A stretch of DNA of 64,000 nucleotides from Agromyces ramosus (lineage in GTDB: Bacteria > Actinomycetota > Actinomycetes > Actinomycetales > Microbacteriaceae), in the NCBI RefSeq assembly GCF_004216665.1, contig NZ_SGWY01000001.1, forward strand, positions 1,321,498 to 1,385,497, written 5' to 3'. Position numbers and translations under genes: made by a program. A model generated the notes under the pieces. The model ran no database searches. It was not told the origin of the DNA and worked only from the letters and a program-made list of their open reading frames with translations. This document shows, piece after piece, positions 16,904 to 26,139 of the stretch (its first letter is position 1; each line of letters starts with the position of its first letter).

Positions 16904-18160
16904 ATGACGAACGTCGGCGAGACATCCGTTCCCACCACGACCGGCCCGCTGGCCGCCCATCGCGAACACTCCATCCTCGTGCTCGAACACCTCGTGACCC
17001 ACGGGCCGGCGACCCGCAGCGAGCTCGCCACCGCGACCGGACTCGGTCGCGGCGCGATCGCCGGCCTCACCGCACGCCTCATCGACGCCGGCGTGCTCAG
17101 GCCGGCCGAGCACGATCCCTCCGGCGACGGCCGGGCGACCCCGCTCTCGCTCTCGGCCGCCGACCACGTGCTCGTCACCACGCTGCTGCGTCCCGACGAA
17201 GCGGTGGCGACGGTCGCCCGCCTCTCCGGCGAGGAACTCGCGCGCTTCACGGTCCCGCTCGACGACCCAGTCGCCGACGACGAGGCTCCGCCCGCCGCGA
17301 GTCGCGCCCTCGACGCCCTCGCCGTCGCACTCGACCGGGCGCTGGCGCGCGCCGAGCGCTCGGAGCATCCGATCGCCGATGTCACGGTGCTCGTGGCCGG
17401 CGCGGTCGCCGGCGCTCCGCCCGTCGTGATCACCGATCCGCTCCTGGGCGCCGAGCCCGTCGACGTGCTCGGCGAGCTGCGCGTCCGTACGCCCGGGCTC
17501 GCGGCGATCGAGGCGCGACTGCTGCTGCCAGTCACCCTCGAGCCCGCCGCCGCGGCCGCGGCCGCGGCCGAGCGGGCGGAACTCCCCGGCGTGCACGACC
17601 TGCTCTACCTCGACGGCGACACCGGCATCGGCGCCGCCGCGATCTCGGGCGGCCGACCGCTCGTCGGCGCCCACGGCCTCGCCGTGACCTTCGCCCACCT
17701 GCCGGTGGTGCAGGGCGGCGTGCGCTGCGAGTGCGGGCAGCGCGGATGCCTCGCCACCGTCGCCGCGCCCGAGATCGTGCTCGAGCGCGCGGGCCTCGAC
17801 ACGTTCGCGGCCGGGAACGGGCACGACGCCGCCCTCGAGGAGCTCGTCGCCCGCGTCGGGGCATCCGACGACCGCGCCCGCTGGTCTTGGCTCGACGCCG
17901 CGCTCTGGATCGGACGCGCCCTGCAGCTCGTGGTGCCCGCGGTCGACCCGGCGATGGTGGTCGTCGGCGGCTACTGGTCCCAGCTGCTCGGCGACATCGA
18001 CACGGCCTACCGCTCGAACCGGCCGACGATCGGCGGCGGCGCGCTCCAGCCCGTCCCCACCATCACGGCGGGGCGGCTGGGCCCGGAAGCCGCCCTGGTC
18101 GGCGCACGACGCCAGGCGCGCGAGCGTCTCATCGCCGAGCCGCTCCTGCTCGCCGGCTGA
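16904..18160 (+). CDS. ROK-family transcriptional regulator
   Basis: 418 aa. A winged helix (about 20-80; LVTHGPATRSELATATGLGRGAIAGLTARLIDAGVL) is followed by a ROK sugar-kinase-like fold with DGDTGIGAAAISGGRPLVGAHGLAVTFAHLP and the zinc motif CECGQRGC. The ATP-binding and kinase parts look degenerate, so it is a regulator (NagC/XylR type) rather than a kinase. Sugar ligand unknown. The ATG has no ribosome site but CATGCT lies 6 nt upstream, a weak leaderless box. Confidence 0.85.
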   Translation: MTNVGETSVPTTTGPLAAHREHSILVLEHLVTHGPATRSELATATGLGRGAIAGLTARLIDAGVLRPAEHDPSGDGRATPLSLSAADHVLVTTLLRPDEAVATVARLSGEELARFTVPLDDPVADDEAPPAASRALDALAVALDRALARAERSEHPIADVTVLVAGAVAGAPPVVITDPLLGAEPVDVLGELRVRTPGLAAIEARLLLPVTLEPAAAAAAAAERAELPGVHDLLYLDGDTGIGAAAISGGRPLVGAHGLAVTFAHLPVVQGGVRCECGQRGCLATVAAPEIVLERAGLDTFAAGNGHDAALEELVARVGASDDRARWSWLDAALWIGRALQLVVPAVDPAMVVVGGYWSQLLGDIDTAYRSNRPTIGGGALQPVPTITAGRLGPEAALVGARRQARERLIAEPLLLAG

Positions 18161-18171
18161 GGCGCGGCGCC

Positions 18172-18197
18172 GCGACCGATCCTCGGGAACCGGTCGC
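18172..18197. terminator. Possible bidirectional terminator hairpin
   Basis: GCGACCG (18172-18178) pairs with CGGTCGC (18191-18197) around a 12-nt loop, in the 43-nt gap between the convergent ROK and mannosyltransferase genes. There is no clear U tract. Confidence 0.35.
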
Positions 18198-18203
18198 TCC
18201 CCC

Positions 18204-19001
18204 TCAGGCGCGCGAGCGCCCGGATGCCGACGACCCGCTGCCGCCGTCCGCGGGCTGCACCGCGGCTCGGCGCCCGAACCGGGACCGCAGCCCCCACGCC
18301 GTCACCCGCGCGGCCGCCTCGATCACGATCGCCGGGCGCATCTTGGACTCGCCCCGCACGCGTTCGACGAACGTGACCGGCACCTCCACGACGTTGAGCC
18401 CCGCCTCACGCGCGTGCCACAGCATGTCGACCTGGAACCCGTAGCCGCGCGTGTGCACGGCCTCGAGGGGGATGCGGCGGATGGCGTCGGCACGGAACGC
18501 GCGATACCCCGCCGTCGCGTCGCGGGTGTCGAGGCGCAGCATCCACCGCGCGTAGGCGCTCCCCCAGCGCGACAGCAGCTCGCGATGCCTCGGCCAGTTC
18601 TCGATCGAGCCGCCGTCGATCCAGCGCGACCCGATCACGAGGTCGACGCGGCCACCCGGGGCATCCGCCCGCTCGAGCCGCTCGAGGAGGCTCGGCAGCT
18701 GCTCGGGCAGGTGCGATCCGTCGGCGTCGAGCTGCACGATCGGGTCGTATCCGCGCTCGAGCGCCCACGCGAACGACTCGAGGTAGGCGCCGCCGAGTCC
18801 GTTCCTGGCGGTGCGGTGCAGCACGTGCACGGCCGCGTCGGCCGCAGCCAGCTCGTCGGCGAGGTCGCCGGTGCCGTCCGGCGACGAGTCGTCGACCACG
18901 AGCACGGATGCCTCGGGCACGGCGGCACGCACCCGAGCCACGGTGTCAGCGAGGTTCTCGCGCTCGTTGTAGGTCGGGATCACCACGAGTGTGCCGGCCA
19001 T
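18204..19001 (-). CDS. Polyprenol monophosphomannose synthase (GT2)
   Basis: 265 aa. A family-2 glycosyltransferase of the dolichol-phosphate mannose synthase type: VVIPTYNERENL (nucleotide site), VVDDSSPDGT and the QLDADGSH metal site, GSRWIDGG, then ATAGYRAFRADAI. No membrane helices follow, so it matches a stand-alone catalytic domain (Ppm1/DPM1-like) making the lipid-linked mannose donor for glycolipids or protein mannosylation. Ribosome site GAGGTGAGGGAG; a TACGAT box on the minus strand (19041-19036) is a likely promoter with a leader of roughly 28 nt. Confidence 0.85.
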   Translation of the reverse strand: MAGTLVVIPTYNERENLADTVARVRAAVPEASVLVVDDSSPDGTGDLADELAAADAAVHVLHRTARNGLGGAYLESFAWALERGYDPIVQLDADGSHLPEQLPSLLERLERADAPGGRVDLVIGSRWIDGGSIENWPRHRELLSRWGSAYARWMLRLDTRDATAGYRAFRADAIRRIPLEAVHTRGYGFQVDMLWHAREAGLNVVEVPVTFVERVRGESKMRPAIVIEAAARVTAWGLRSRFGRRAAVQPADGGSGSSASGRSRA

Positions 19002-19181
19002 TCGCTCCCTCACCTCGGGCGGATCTGTCCGCGCTATCGTAACGGCCCGCGGCGCACTGCGACGCCCACCGTGGGCGGAGCACACCGTCACCGTCCCGTT
19101 GAACGGCGGCTCCTGCGATGCTGGACTGGGATCACCGGCGGGATCGCCGCCACCTCCGGCACCGAGCAGTGAGGACGCCCC

Positions 19182-19232
19182 ATGCCGAACACCAGCGTCG
19201 ACAACCCCGACCGCCCTCGTGCCGTAGCGTGA
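19182..19232 (+). CDS. 16-aa micro-ORF coupled to the PPTase gene
   Basis: ATG at 19182 with GAGGA at 7-nt spacing. The frame ends in TGA (19230-19232), overlapping the GTG start of the PPTase gene (GTGA). The PPTase start itself lacks a ribosome site, so coupled re-initiation is plausible. Could be chance. Confidence 0.35.
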   Translation: MPNTSVDNPDRPRAVA

Positions 19233-19882
19233 CCGGCGGTTCGGGCGTGATCGGTGGAGGGGTGCGCCTCGCCTGGGCGGATCCTGCCGAGTTCGACCTC
19301 GCTCGAGCGTGGCGCCTGCTCGCGCCGGCGGAGGTGGCTCGCGCCACCGAGATCGCCGACGCCGCCCGCCGGAACCGTTTCCTCCTCGGGCGGATGCTCC
19401 TGCGCGATCTCGCCGCGGATGCGGGCGGGCTCCCGCCCGAGCGGGTGACGGTGACGGCCGCCTGCGAACGGTGCGGCGGCGAGCATGGGCGCCCGGCGCT
19501 GCGGTGGCCGGATGCGGCGGGGCCGCCGCCGAACGTGACGGTGGCCTCCTGCCCGCGACTCGTCGTCGCGGCGCTCGCGCCCCCGGGCATCCGGGTGGGC
19601 GTCGACGTGGAGCCGCGGCGGGCGCCGCCCGGCCACGAACCGGCGCGCCGCACGGAGCTCGCCGCCGTGCTCGGTGGCCCGTCGCGGTCCGCGGTGCGCC
19701 GATGGGTGCGTGCCGAGGCGGTGCTGAAGGCCGACGGCCGCGGCCTGCGCGTGGATCCGGCCTCCGTCGTCGTGCGGCGGCGGCTCGCACGCATCGGCGG
19801 CGAGCCCGCGCCCTACCGGATCGTCGACCGGCGGATCGCGGACTGCCTCGTCAGTGTCGCGGCCGGCCCGGCGCCGCGCTGA
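19229..19882 (+). CDS. 4'-phosphopantetheinyl transferase (Sfp type)
   Basis: 217 aa. Sfp/AcpT superfamily motifs are visible: NRFLLGRMLLRDLAA, GVDVEPRR (metal site) and WVRAEAVLKADGRGL. It would transfer phosphopantetheine to the serine of a carrier domain. The large Pls-like synthetase nearby has such a domain, so this is probably its dedicated activator. Start set at the GTG overlapping the upstream micro-ORF; alternatives are GTG 19247 or ATG 19118. The 3' end overlaps the M1 peptidase gene by 32 nt, tail to tail. Confidence 0.83.
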   Translation: MTGGSGVIGGGVRLAWADPAEFDLARAWRLLAPAEVARATEIADAARRNRFLLGRMLLRDLAADAGGLPPERVTVTAACERCGGEHGRPALRWPDAAGPPPNVTVASCPRLVVAALAPPGIRVGVDVEPRRAPPGHEPARRTELAAVLGGPSRSAVRRWVRAEAVLKADGRGLRVDPASVVVRRRLARIGGEPAPYRIVDRRIADCLVSVAAGPAPR

Positions 19883-21212
19883 CCGCGACCGGCGGCGGGA
19901 GGGGCGGCAGCTCGGGGCGGTAGAGCCACGCCTCGAAGAACGTGCCGACGTGGTGCCCGGTTCGCGTCGCGACGAGGTCGATGAAGTCGGCCGTGGTGGC
20001 CGTGGCATGGCGATGCGTCGTGGTCCACGCCCGGAGCGCGCCGAAGAAGTCGTCATCGCCCAGGAGGAGGCGGAGGCCGTGCAGTGTCAGGGCGCCGCGC
20101 TTGTACAGGCGGTCGTCGAACATGCTCGACGGGCCGGGATCGCCGATGAGGAGGTCCTCGGGCAGGCGGGCGAGGCGGGCGTGGTGCTCCCGGGCGAGCT
20201 GGTCCGCCGAGGCGGCGCCCGAGGCATCCGACCACAGCCACTCGGCGTAGCAGCAGAATCCCTCGTTGAGCCAGATGTCCTGCCAGCGGGCGAGGCCCAC
20301 GCTGTTGCCGAACCACTGGTGGGCGAGCTCGTGGGCGATGAGCCGCTCCTCGCCACCGTGGCCGTCGATGTGGTTGGCGCCGAACACGGCGAGGCCCTGC
20401 GCCTCGAGCGGGATCTCGAGCTCGTCGGGCGTCACGACCACCGCGTAGCGCTCGAACGGATACGGGCCGAACGCGGACGCGAAGACCTCGAGCATGCGGG
20501 GCAGCGGGCCGAAGTCGGCGTTCACGCGACGCTCCAGCGACTTGGGGAAGTACACGGCACCCTCGGCCCCGTCGAAGGGCAGCGTGCGCTTCGCGTACCG
20601 ACCGACCTGCAGCATCACGAGGTAGCTCGCGGTGGGCTCGCGCTGGTCGTACACCCACACGCCCTGTCCGCTGATGACCCGGTGGTCCTCGAGTTCGCCG
20701 TTGGCGACGACGGTGTAGGCGGCATCCGTCTCGAAGCGGATGCGATAGCTCGCCTTGTCGAACGGGTGGTCGTTGCACGGGAACCAGGTCGGCGCCCCCG
20801 AGGGCTGCGACGCCACCAGCACGCCGTCATCGAGCTCCTCCCAGCCGATCGCGCCCCAGGATCGGGTGCGTCGGGGCTTCGGGGCGCCGCCGTACTCGAC
20901 GACGACGAGGAACTCGGCACCGGGCTCGACGGGTCGCTCGGGCGTGATGCGCAGCTTGCCCTGCACCTGGCGGAACTCCGCCCGCCGTCCTTCGACCCGC
21001 ACGACCGAGGCGGAGAGGCCGACCAGGTCGAGGCTGAACCGGGCGAGCCGCTGGTTCGCCCGCAGCAGCAGCTCGGCGCTGCCGTCGAGTCGGTTGCGGG
21101 CGATGCGGTAGCGCAGGGAGAGGACGATCGACACCGTGCGATACCCGCCGTTGCCGCTCTGCGGCAGGTAGGCATCGCCCGCCGTGTCGACGCCGATCTC
21201 GGAGGCCTCCAT
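19851..21212 (-). CDS. M1-family metallopeptidase
   Basis: 453 aa. N-terminal beta domain, then the gluzincin site His294-Glu-Leu-Ala-His298 (HELAHQWFGNSV) with the third ligand in WLNEGF. Shorter than PepN and ends soon after the catalytic domain, as in many actinobacterial M1 proteins. There is no signal peptide, so it is cytoplasmic. The start ATG shares one base with the stop of the Pls-like gene (TGATG), so the two are translationally coupled. Pls-type synthetase and M1 peptidase are often neighbours in actinobacteria; cleaving or trimming the polymer is a reasonable guess. Confidence 0.85.
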   Translation of the reverse strand: MEASEIGVDTAGDAYLPQSGNGGYRTVSIVLSLRYRIARNRLDGSAELLLRANQRLARFSLDLVGLSASVVRVEGRRAEFRQVQGKLRITPERPVEPGAEFLVVVEYGGAPKPRRTRSWGAIGWEELDDGVLVASQPSGAPTWFPCNDHPFDKASYRIRFETDAAYTVVANGELEDHRVISGQGVWVYDQREPTASYLVMLQVGRYAKRTLPFDGAEGAVYFPKSLERRVNADFGPLPRMLEVFASAFGPYPFERYAVVVTPDELEIPLEAQGLAVFGANHIDGHGGEERLIAHELAHQWFGNSVGLARWQDIWLNEGFCCYAEWLWSDASGAASADQLAREHHARLARLPEDLLIGDPGPSSMFDDRLYKRGALTLHGLRLLLGDDDFFGALRAWTTTHRHATATTADFIDLVATRTGHHVGTFFEAWLYRPELPPLPPPVAVSAAPGRPRH

Positions 21213-24200
21213 CAGCGCACCTGGGCGTGGTAGTCGGCGACGTTCACGGCACGCCAGGGGCCGATGGGGTTGCCGCTCCAGCGACTGCCGACCGGGACCT
21301 CCTCGCCGCGCATCACGAGCGAGGCCGGACCGACCGTCGCGTGCGCGCCGATCCGCGCGGCGGGCAGGATCACGCTGTGGGGCCCGAGCGTCGCGCCCGG
21401 CTCGATCGTGACCTCGTCCATGCTCATGATTCGATCATGGAACAGGTGCGTCTGCACCACGCAGCCGCGATTCACCGTGGATCCGTCGCCGAGGGTGACG
21501 AGATCGGCCTCGGGGAGCCAGTAGCTGTCGCACCAGACGCCGCGGCCGATGTGCGCGCCGAGCGTGCGCAACCAGACGGCGAGTGCCGGGGTTCCGGCGG
21601 CCGCGCGGGCGAACCACGGTGCCGCGACCATCTCGACGAACGTGTCCGACACCTCGGTGCGCCACACGAAGCTGGACCAGAGCGGATGCTCCCCCGCCCT
21701 GATCCGGCCGACGAACGCCCACTTCGCGAGCGTCGAGGCGAGCGCGGCCACCGCACCGGCGGCGAGCATCACGACCCCGCTGAGCAGGAGCGCGACGAAC
21801 ACCCCGAACACCGCGGTGAGCGCCGCGAGCGTGAACAGCACGCCGAGGCCGATGCCGCAGGTGACGAACACCGGCACGATCCTGCAGAGCTCCCACAGCG
21901 TGCGGGCGACCCGCAGGCGGAACGGGGGCCGGTAGGTGCGGCGCTCGTCGGTCTCCAGCGCCGAGCGGCGCAGGCGCACCGGGGGCGACCCGAGCCACGA
22001 CGTGCCGGGCTTCGACTTCACCGGCGCCACCGACAGCACCGCCACGAGCGCGTCGCGGGCGAGCCGATGGCCGGCGGCCGCGATGCCCGAGTTGCCGAGG
22101 AACGCGCGCTTGCCGATTCGGGCCCGGTCCAGGCGCATCCAGCCGCCCTGCAGCTCGTACGACGCGACCATGGTGTCGTCAGCCAGGAACGCGTGGTCGT
22201 CGATGGTGGTCATCGACGGGATGAGGAGCACCGTGGACGCCTCGACCCCGCGGCCCACCTCGGCGCCGAGCAGGCGCAGCCACACCGGCGTGAACAGGCT
22301 CGAGTAGAGCGGGAACAGGATGGTGCGCGAGGCGTCCATCAGCCGCTCGATGGTCCACGCCTGCCAGCCGACCCGGCTGCGCACCGGATGCCGGCCCTCG
22401 TGCAGCCCGATCCCGAGGAGACGCACGGCGACCATGACGAGGCCGGCGAAGGCGACGCCGGCCACGAGGGTCGCGGGAACCAACCAGGCCAGGGCGCGGA
22501 GCGCGGCGTCGCCCAGCGAGTCCGCGCCGGCCATCCCCACGGCGGTCACCGCCCCACCGGCGGCGAAGGCGGCGATCGGCAGGAGCGAGAGGAAGAGCGA
22601 CGACGCGCCGTACGCGACGAGCCAACGCGTCCGCCGAGGAGGCGCGTCGGTGAGCGGGGCCGCAGGGCCGATCCGCTCGGCGGGCGACCCCGCCCAGCGC
22701 TGTCCGGCCGGCACGCGGCCGAAGACGGCGGAGCCCGGCGCGATCTCGGCGCCCTTCCCGATCCGGGCGCCGGGAAGGAGCGTGCTGCGCGCACCGACCG
22801 TCGAGCCGGCTCCGATGCGCATCCGGCCGATGCGCACGACGTCGCCGTCGATCCAGGTGCCGGCGAGGTCGACCTCGGGCTCGATCGCGGCCCGATCGCC
22901 GATCGTCAGCATGCCGGTGACGGGCGGCAGCGTGTGCAGGTCCACGTCCTCGCCGATCCTCGCACCGAGCGCGCGAGCGTAGTTCGACACCCACGGTGCG
23001 CCCGAGAGGCCCACCGCGTCGACCTGGTGGGCGATCTGGTCGGCGAGCCACATGCGCAGGTGCACGGCACCGCCCCGCGGGTAGTCGCCCGGCTCGAGCC
23101 CGGCGAGCAGGATCCTCGCCCCCGCGATCGCGATGGCCATGCGGCCGAACGGCGTGGCGAAGATCGCGAGTCCGAGGAGGAGCACCCACGACGGCACCGT
23201 CGGCAGGAACCCGAAGTCGTCGCTCAGGGCGTCGAGGATCGTCGTGGCGGTCAGCAGGTAGAGCAGCCATCGCGCGCCGCTCAGGATGAACAGCGGCACG
23301 CCCGCGAGCGTCTGCACCCACTGCGTGCCGCGCGGCGTCGGGACCGGTTGGCGGAACGACGACGCCGCCGAGCCCGGCTCCGGCGCGCGCGCGTCGAGCT
23401 CGTCCGCCATCGCGCCGAGGCGGGGATGGTCGTAGATGTCGGCGACCGTGAAGTCCGGGTCGCGTGCGCGGATCCGGCTCACGAGCTGGGCGGCCGCGAG
23501 GGATCCCCCGCCCAGGTCGAAGAAGCTCGCGTCCGGTTCCGACACCGGCACGCCGAGGACCGCCTGCCACTGCTCGGCGAGCCAGGCAGCGGATGCCCCG
23601 AGGCCGGCGGCATCCGGCTCCACCCCGGCCAGCGGCCAGGGCAGGGCCGCCCGGTCGACCTTGCCCGACGTGCGGGTGGGGAGGTCGTCGACGATCGCGA
23701 GCAGCGGCACGAGCGCCGCCGGGAGCTCCTCGGTGAGGCGGGTGCGGGCGGCGTCGCGGTCGAACCCGTGGGCGACCGCGAGGTAGCCGACGAGCACCTG
23801 GTTGCCCGCCTCTGTTCGTCGCACCGCGGCCGCGGCTCCCGAGACGCCGGGCAGCGCCTGGAGCGCCGACTCGATCTCGCCGAGCTCGATGCGTCGGCCG
23901 CCGACCTTCACCTGGTCGTCGGCACGTCCCTGGAAGAGCAGCCCCTCGCGATCGAACACCACGAGATCGCCCGAGCGGTACGCCCGCTCCCAGCCGAGCG
24001 TCGGCATCGGCGAGTACTTCACCGCGTCCTTCTCCGGGTCGAGGTATCGGGCGAGGCCCACGCCGCCGATGATGAGCTCGCCGACCGCGCCCTCGGCCAC
24101 GGGCCGCTCGTCGGCGTCGACCACGGCGAGCGCCCAGCCGTCGAGCGGGAGGCCGATGCGCACCGGGCCCGTGCCGTCGAGGAGCGCGGCGCAGGCGACG

Positions 24201-25156
24201 ACCGTGGCCTCCGTCGGGCCGTACGTGTTCCACACCTCCCGTTCGGGCGACACGAGCCGGCCGGCGAGCTCCGGCGGAACCGCCTCGCCGCCGAAGATCA
24301 GCAGTCGCACGTTCTCGATCGCCTCGGCCGGCCACAGGGCGGCGAGCGTGGGCACGGTCGAGACGACGGAGATCCCGTGGGTGACCATCCACGGACCCAG
24401 GTCCATGCCGCTGCGCACCAGGCTCCTCGGTGCGGGCACCAGGCACGCCCCGTGCCGCCACGCCAGCCACATCTCCTCGCACGACGCGTCGAAGGCCACC
24501 GACAGGCCCGCCAGCACGCGATCCCCCGGCCCGAGCGGCGCACCCTGCAGGAAGAGCCCCGCCTCGGCGTCGACGAAGGCGGCGGCAGATCGGTGCGTCA
24601 CCGCGACGCCCTTCGGGGTGCCGGTCGAGCCCGAGGTGAAGATGATCCACGCGTCGTCGTCGAGTCCGGGCGGGCTGGCCACTGGGGTCGCGTACGTGCT
24701 GGCGTGCGGCGGCGTCCCGCCGAACAGCGCCGCCGGCGAGGCATCCGGTTGGACCTGGTCGCCCATCGGCTCGAACGAACCGCTGCCCGTGATCACGCCC
24801 CGCACGCCCGCCTCGCCGAACACGAGGCGGGCGCGCTCCTCCGGGTCGTCGGCGTCGACGGGAACGTACGCGGCGCCGGCGGCCATGGCCGCCAGGATCG
24901 CGATGTAGAGGTCGCGGGAACCCGAGGGCATGCGGATGCCGACGCGATCGCCGCGGCGGACACCGGCGGCGTGCAGGCGGGCCGCGGTTCGCACCACCCG
25001 AGCCAGGAGCTCGCGGTAGCTCAGCGCCCCCGCCCCGTCCTCCAGCGCCGACGCGTCGGGGTGCGCCAGCGTGGTCGCGCGCAGCACGTCGATGAGCGTC
25101 CGCGGCGGCGGCGCGAGCGCCGAGCGGTCGAGGATGCCGGGGGCGTCAGCGGTCAC
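21212..25156 (-). CDS. Pls/PosA-like single-module NRPS (cationic homopoly-amino-acid synthetase)
   Basis: 1314 aa. An adenylation domain (about 1-510: FTSGSTGTPKG, NTYGPTEATVVA, YRSGDLV, VKVGGRRIELGEIE, RTSGKVDRA) is followed by a carrier domain with FFDLGGGSLAAAQL (Ser at about 548). The remainder has about six membrane helices alternating with soluble parts that carry left-handed beta-helix hexapeptide repeats (IGKGAEIAPGSAVFG, IGAHATVGPASLV). This is the layout of epsilon-poly-lysine synthetase (Pls), which has no thioesterase or ordinary condensation domain and makes isopeptide homopolymers. GTG start with AGGAGG. The amino acid used is not readable by eye. Confidence 0.88.
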   Translation of the reverse strand: MTADAPGILDRSALAPPPRTLIDVLRATTLAHPDASALEDGAGALSYRELLARVVRTAARLHAAGVRRGDRVGIRMPSGSRDLYIAILAAMAAGAAYVPVDADDPEERARLVFGEAGVRGVITGSGSFEPMGDQVQPDASPAALFGGTPPHASTYATPVASPPGLDDDAWIIFTSGSTGTPKGVAVTHRSAAAFVDAEAGLFLQGAPLGPGDRVLAGLSVAFDASCEEMWLAWRHGACLVPAPRSLVRSGMDLGPWMVTHGISVVSTVPTLAALWPAEAIENVRLLIFGGEAVPPELAGRLVSPEREVWNTYGPTEATVVACAALLDGTGPVRIGLPLDGWALAVVDADERPVAEGAVGELIIGGVGLARYLDPEKDAVKYSPMPTLGWERAYRSGDLVVFDREGLLFQGRADDQVKVGGRRIELGEIESALQALPGVSGAAAAVRRTEAGNQVLVGYLAVAHGFDRDAARTRLTEELPAALVPLLAIVDDLPTRTSGKVDRAALPWPLAGVEPDAAGLGASAAWLAEQWQAVLGVPVSEPDASFFDLGGGSLAAAQLVSRIRARDPDFTVADIYDHPRLGAMADELDARAPEPGSAASSFRQPVPTPRGTQWVQTLAGVPLFILSGARWLLYLLTATTILDALSDDFGFLPTVPSWVLLLGLAIFATPFGRMAIAIAGARILLAGLEPGDYPRGGAVHLRMWLADQIAHQVDAVGLSGAPWVSNYARALGARIGEDVDLHTLPPVTGMLTIGDRAAIEPEVDLAGTWIDGDVVRIGRMRIGAGSTVGARSTLLPGARIGKGAEIAPGSAVFGRVPAGQRWAGSPAERIGPAAPLTDAPPRRTRWLVAYGASSLFLSLLPIAAFAAGGAVTAVGMAGADSLGDAALRALAWLVPATLVAGVAFAGLVMVAVRLLGIGLHEGRHPVRSRVGWQAWTIERLMDASRTILFPLYSSLFTPVWLRLLGAEVGRGVEASTVLLIPSMTTIDDHAFLADDTMVASYELQGGWMRLDRARIGKRAFLGNSGIAAAGHRLARDALVAVLSVAPVKSKPGTSWLGSPPVRLRRSALETDERRTYRPPFRLRVARTLWELCRIVPVFVTCGIGLGVLFTLAALTAVFGVFVALLLSGVVMLAAGAVAALASTLAKWAFVGRIRAGEHPLWSSFVWRTEVSDTFVEMVAAPWFARAAAGTPALAVWLRTLGAHIGRGVWCDSYWLPEADLVTLGDGSTVNRGCVVQTHLFHDRIMSMDEVTIEPGATLGPHSVILPAARIGAHATVGPASLVMRGEEVPVGSRWSGNPIGPWRAVNVADYHAQVR

Positions 25157-25228
25157 GTGACCTCCTGCTCGAAACGGATGCCGGGTGCCACCCGCGCGGG
25201 ACACGGCCGACGACCCACGCCTCGAGCT

Positions 25229-25942
25229 TCAGCCGCTGAGGAAGACGACCAGTTGCGCCTTCGTGAACCGCGAGGAGCCGCGGATGCCGCGCGCGCGAGC
25301 GAGTTCACGCAGCTCCGCGACGGTTCTCCCCTCGAGGGCGGTCGCCGAGGTCGGGACGGCGGAGCCCCTCGTCGCCCGCGCCGTCGCGGCCGGCGCCTTC
25401 GCGGCCCGCGATCTCGTCGTCCGCGTCTTCGCGGCAGGGGTCTTCACTGACGGTGCCTTCGCCGCCGCCTTCGCGGCCGGCGCCTTCGCGGCCGGCGTGG
25501 CCGCCCTTGGTGCTTTCGCAGCCGACTTCGCCCCCTGGGTCTTCACCGCAGGCCGCTTCGCCGCCGGTGCCTTCGCCGCCGGTGCCTTCGCCGCTGCCGG
25601 CTTCGCGGGGGGCGCGTTCGCGGCGCGTGCCTGCACGGCCGGTGCGCTCAGTGCGGCCGACTTCACCGCGGGGGCATCCGCCGCTTCCGGCACGGGCGTG
25701 CTCGCGCTCGATGGCTTCAACACCACGGGAGGCGCCGGGACCGCGGACTTCGACGCCTTCGACGCCTTCTTCTTCGCAGCTCGCTCGTCGTCGACCAGCT
25801 TCGCCAGCTTCGCCTCGACCTTCGCCGCCTTCCTGCGCGCCGCCTTGTCGGCCTTGGCAGCGAGCCGCCTGGCCTTCGCCACTGCGTCCTTCGCGGCATC
25901 GAGCGCCTTCGCGGCGGCCTTCTCCTGCTTGCTCCGTGCCAT
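25229..25942 (-). CDS. Histone-H1-like Ala/Lys/Pro protein with C-terminal Rho_N/SAP-like motif
   Basis: 237 aa. Residues 1-65 are a basic helix (MARSKQEKAAAKALDAAKDAVAKARRL..). Residues 65-200 are (P)AAKAP-type repeats like the tail of eukaryotic H1 or mycobacterial HupB. The last 35 residues (TVAELRELARARGIRGSSRFTKAQLV) match the helix-turn-helix of Rho N-terminal/SAP modules. It is probably a nucleoid-associated DNA-binding protein. Start at 25942 chosen for the compact N-terminus and a G-rich site upstream. Confidence 0.75.
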   Translation of the reverse strand: MARSKQEKAAAKALDAAKDAVAKARRLAAKADKAARRKAAKVEAKLAKLVDDERAAKKKASKASKSAVPAPPVVLKPSSASTPVPEAADAPAVKSAALSAPAVQARAANAPPAKPAAAKAPAAKAPAAKRPAVKTQGAKSAAKAPRAATPAAKAPAAKAAAKAPSVKTPAAKTRTTRSRAAKAPAATARATRGSAVPTSATALEGRTVAELRELARARGIRGSSRFTKAQLVVFLSG

Positions 25943-26139
25943 CGTCCACCCCTGACCGAGCCGTCCGCCGAGAGACCGACGGTAGGCGTCATCGTACCGC
26001 GAGCCCTTCTCCACCGTGGCGGCACGGGCGCGGTCGCGGTATCTTCAGCGAAGACGACCGGATCTCGTCCGCCGGCACCGGTCGCGAAGGGGATTCCGAT
26101 GGGCAGGCTCGTGCGTGCATCGCTCGCGGCGGCCGTGAC

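Noticed and set aside
21227..25450. 1407-codon plus-strand frame opposite the Pls-like gene
   Set aside because: Arg/Gly/His-rich shadow sequence without motifs; the minus-strand frame has all adenylation and carrier motifs.
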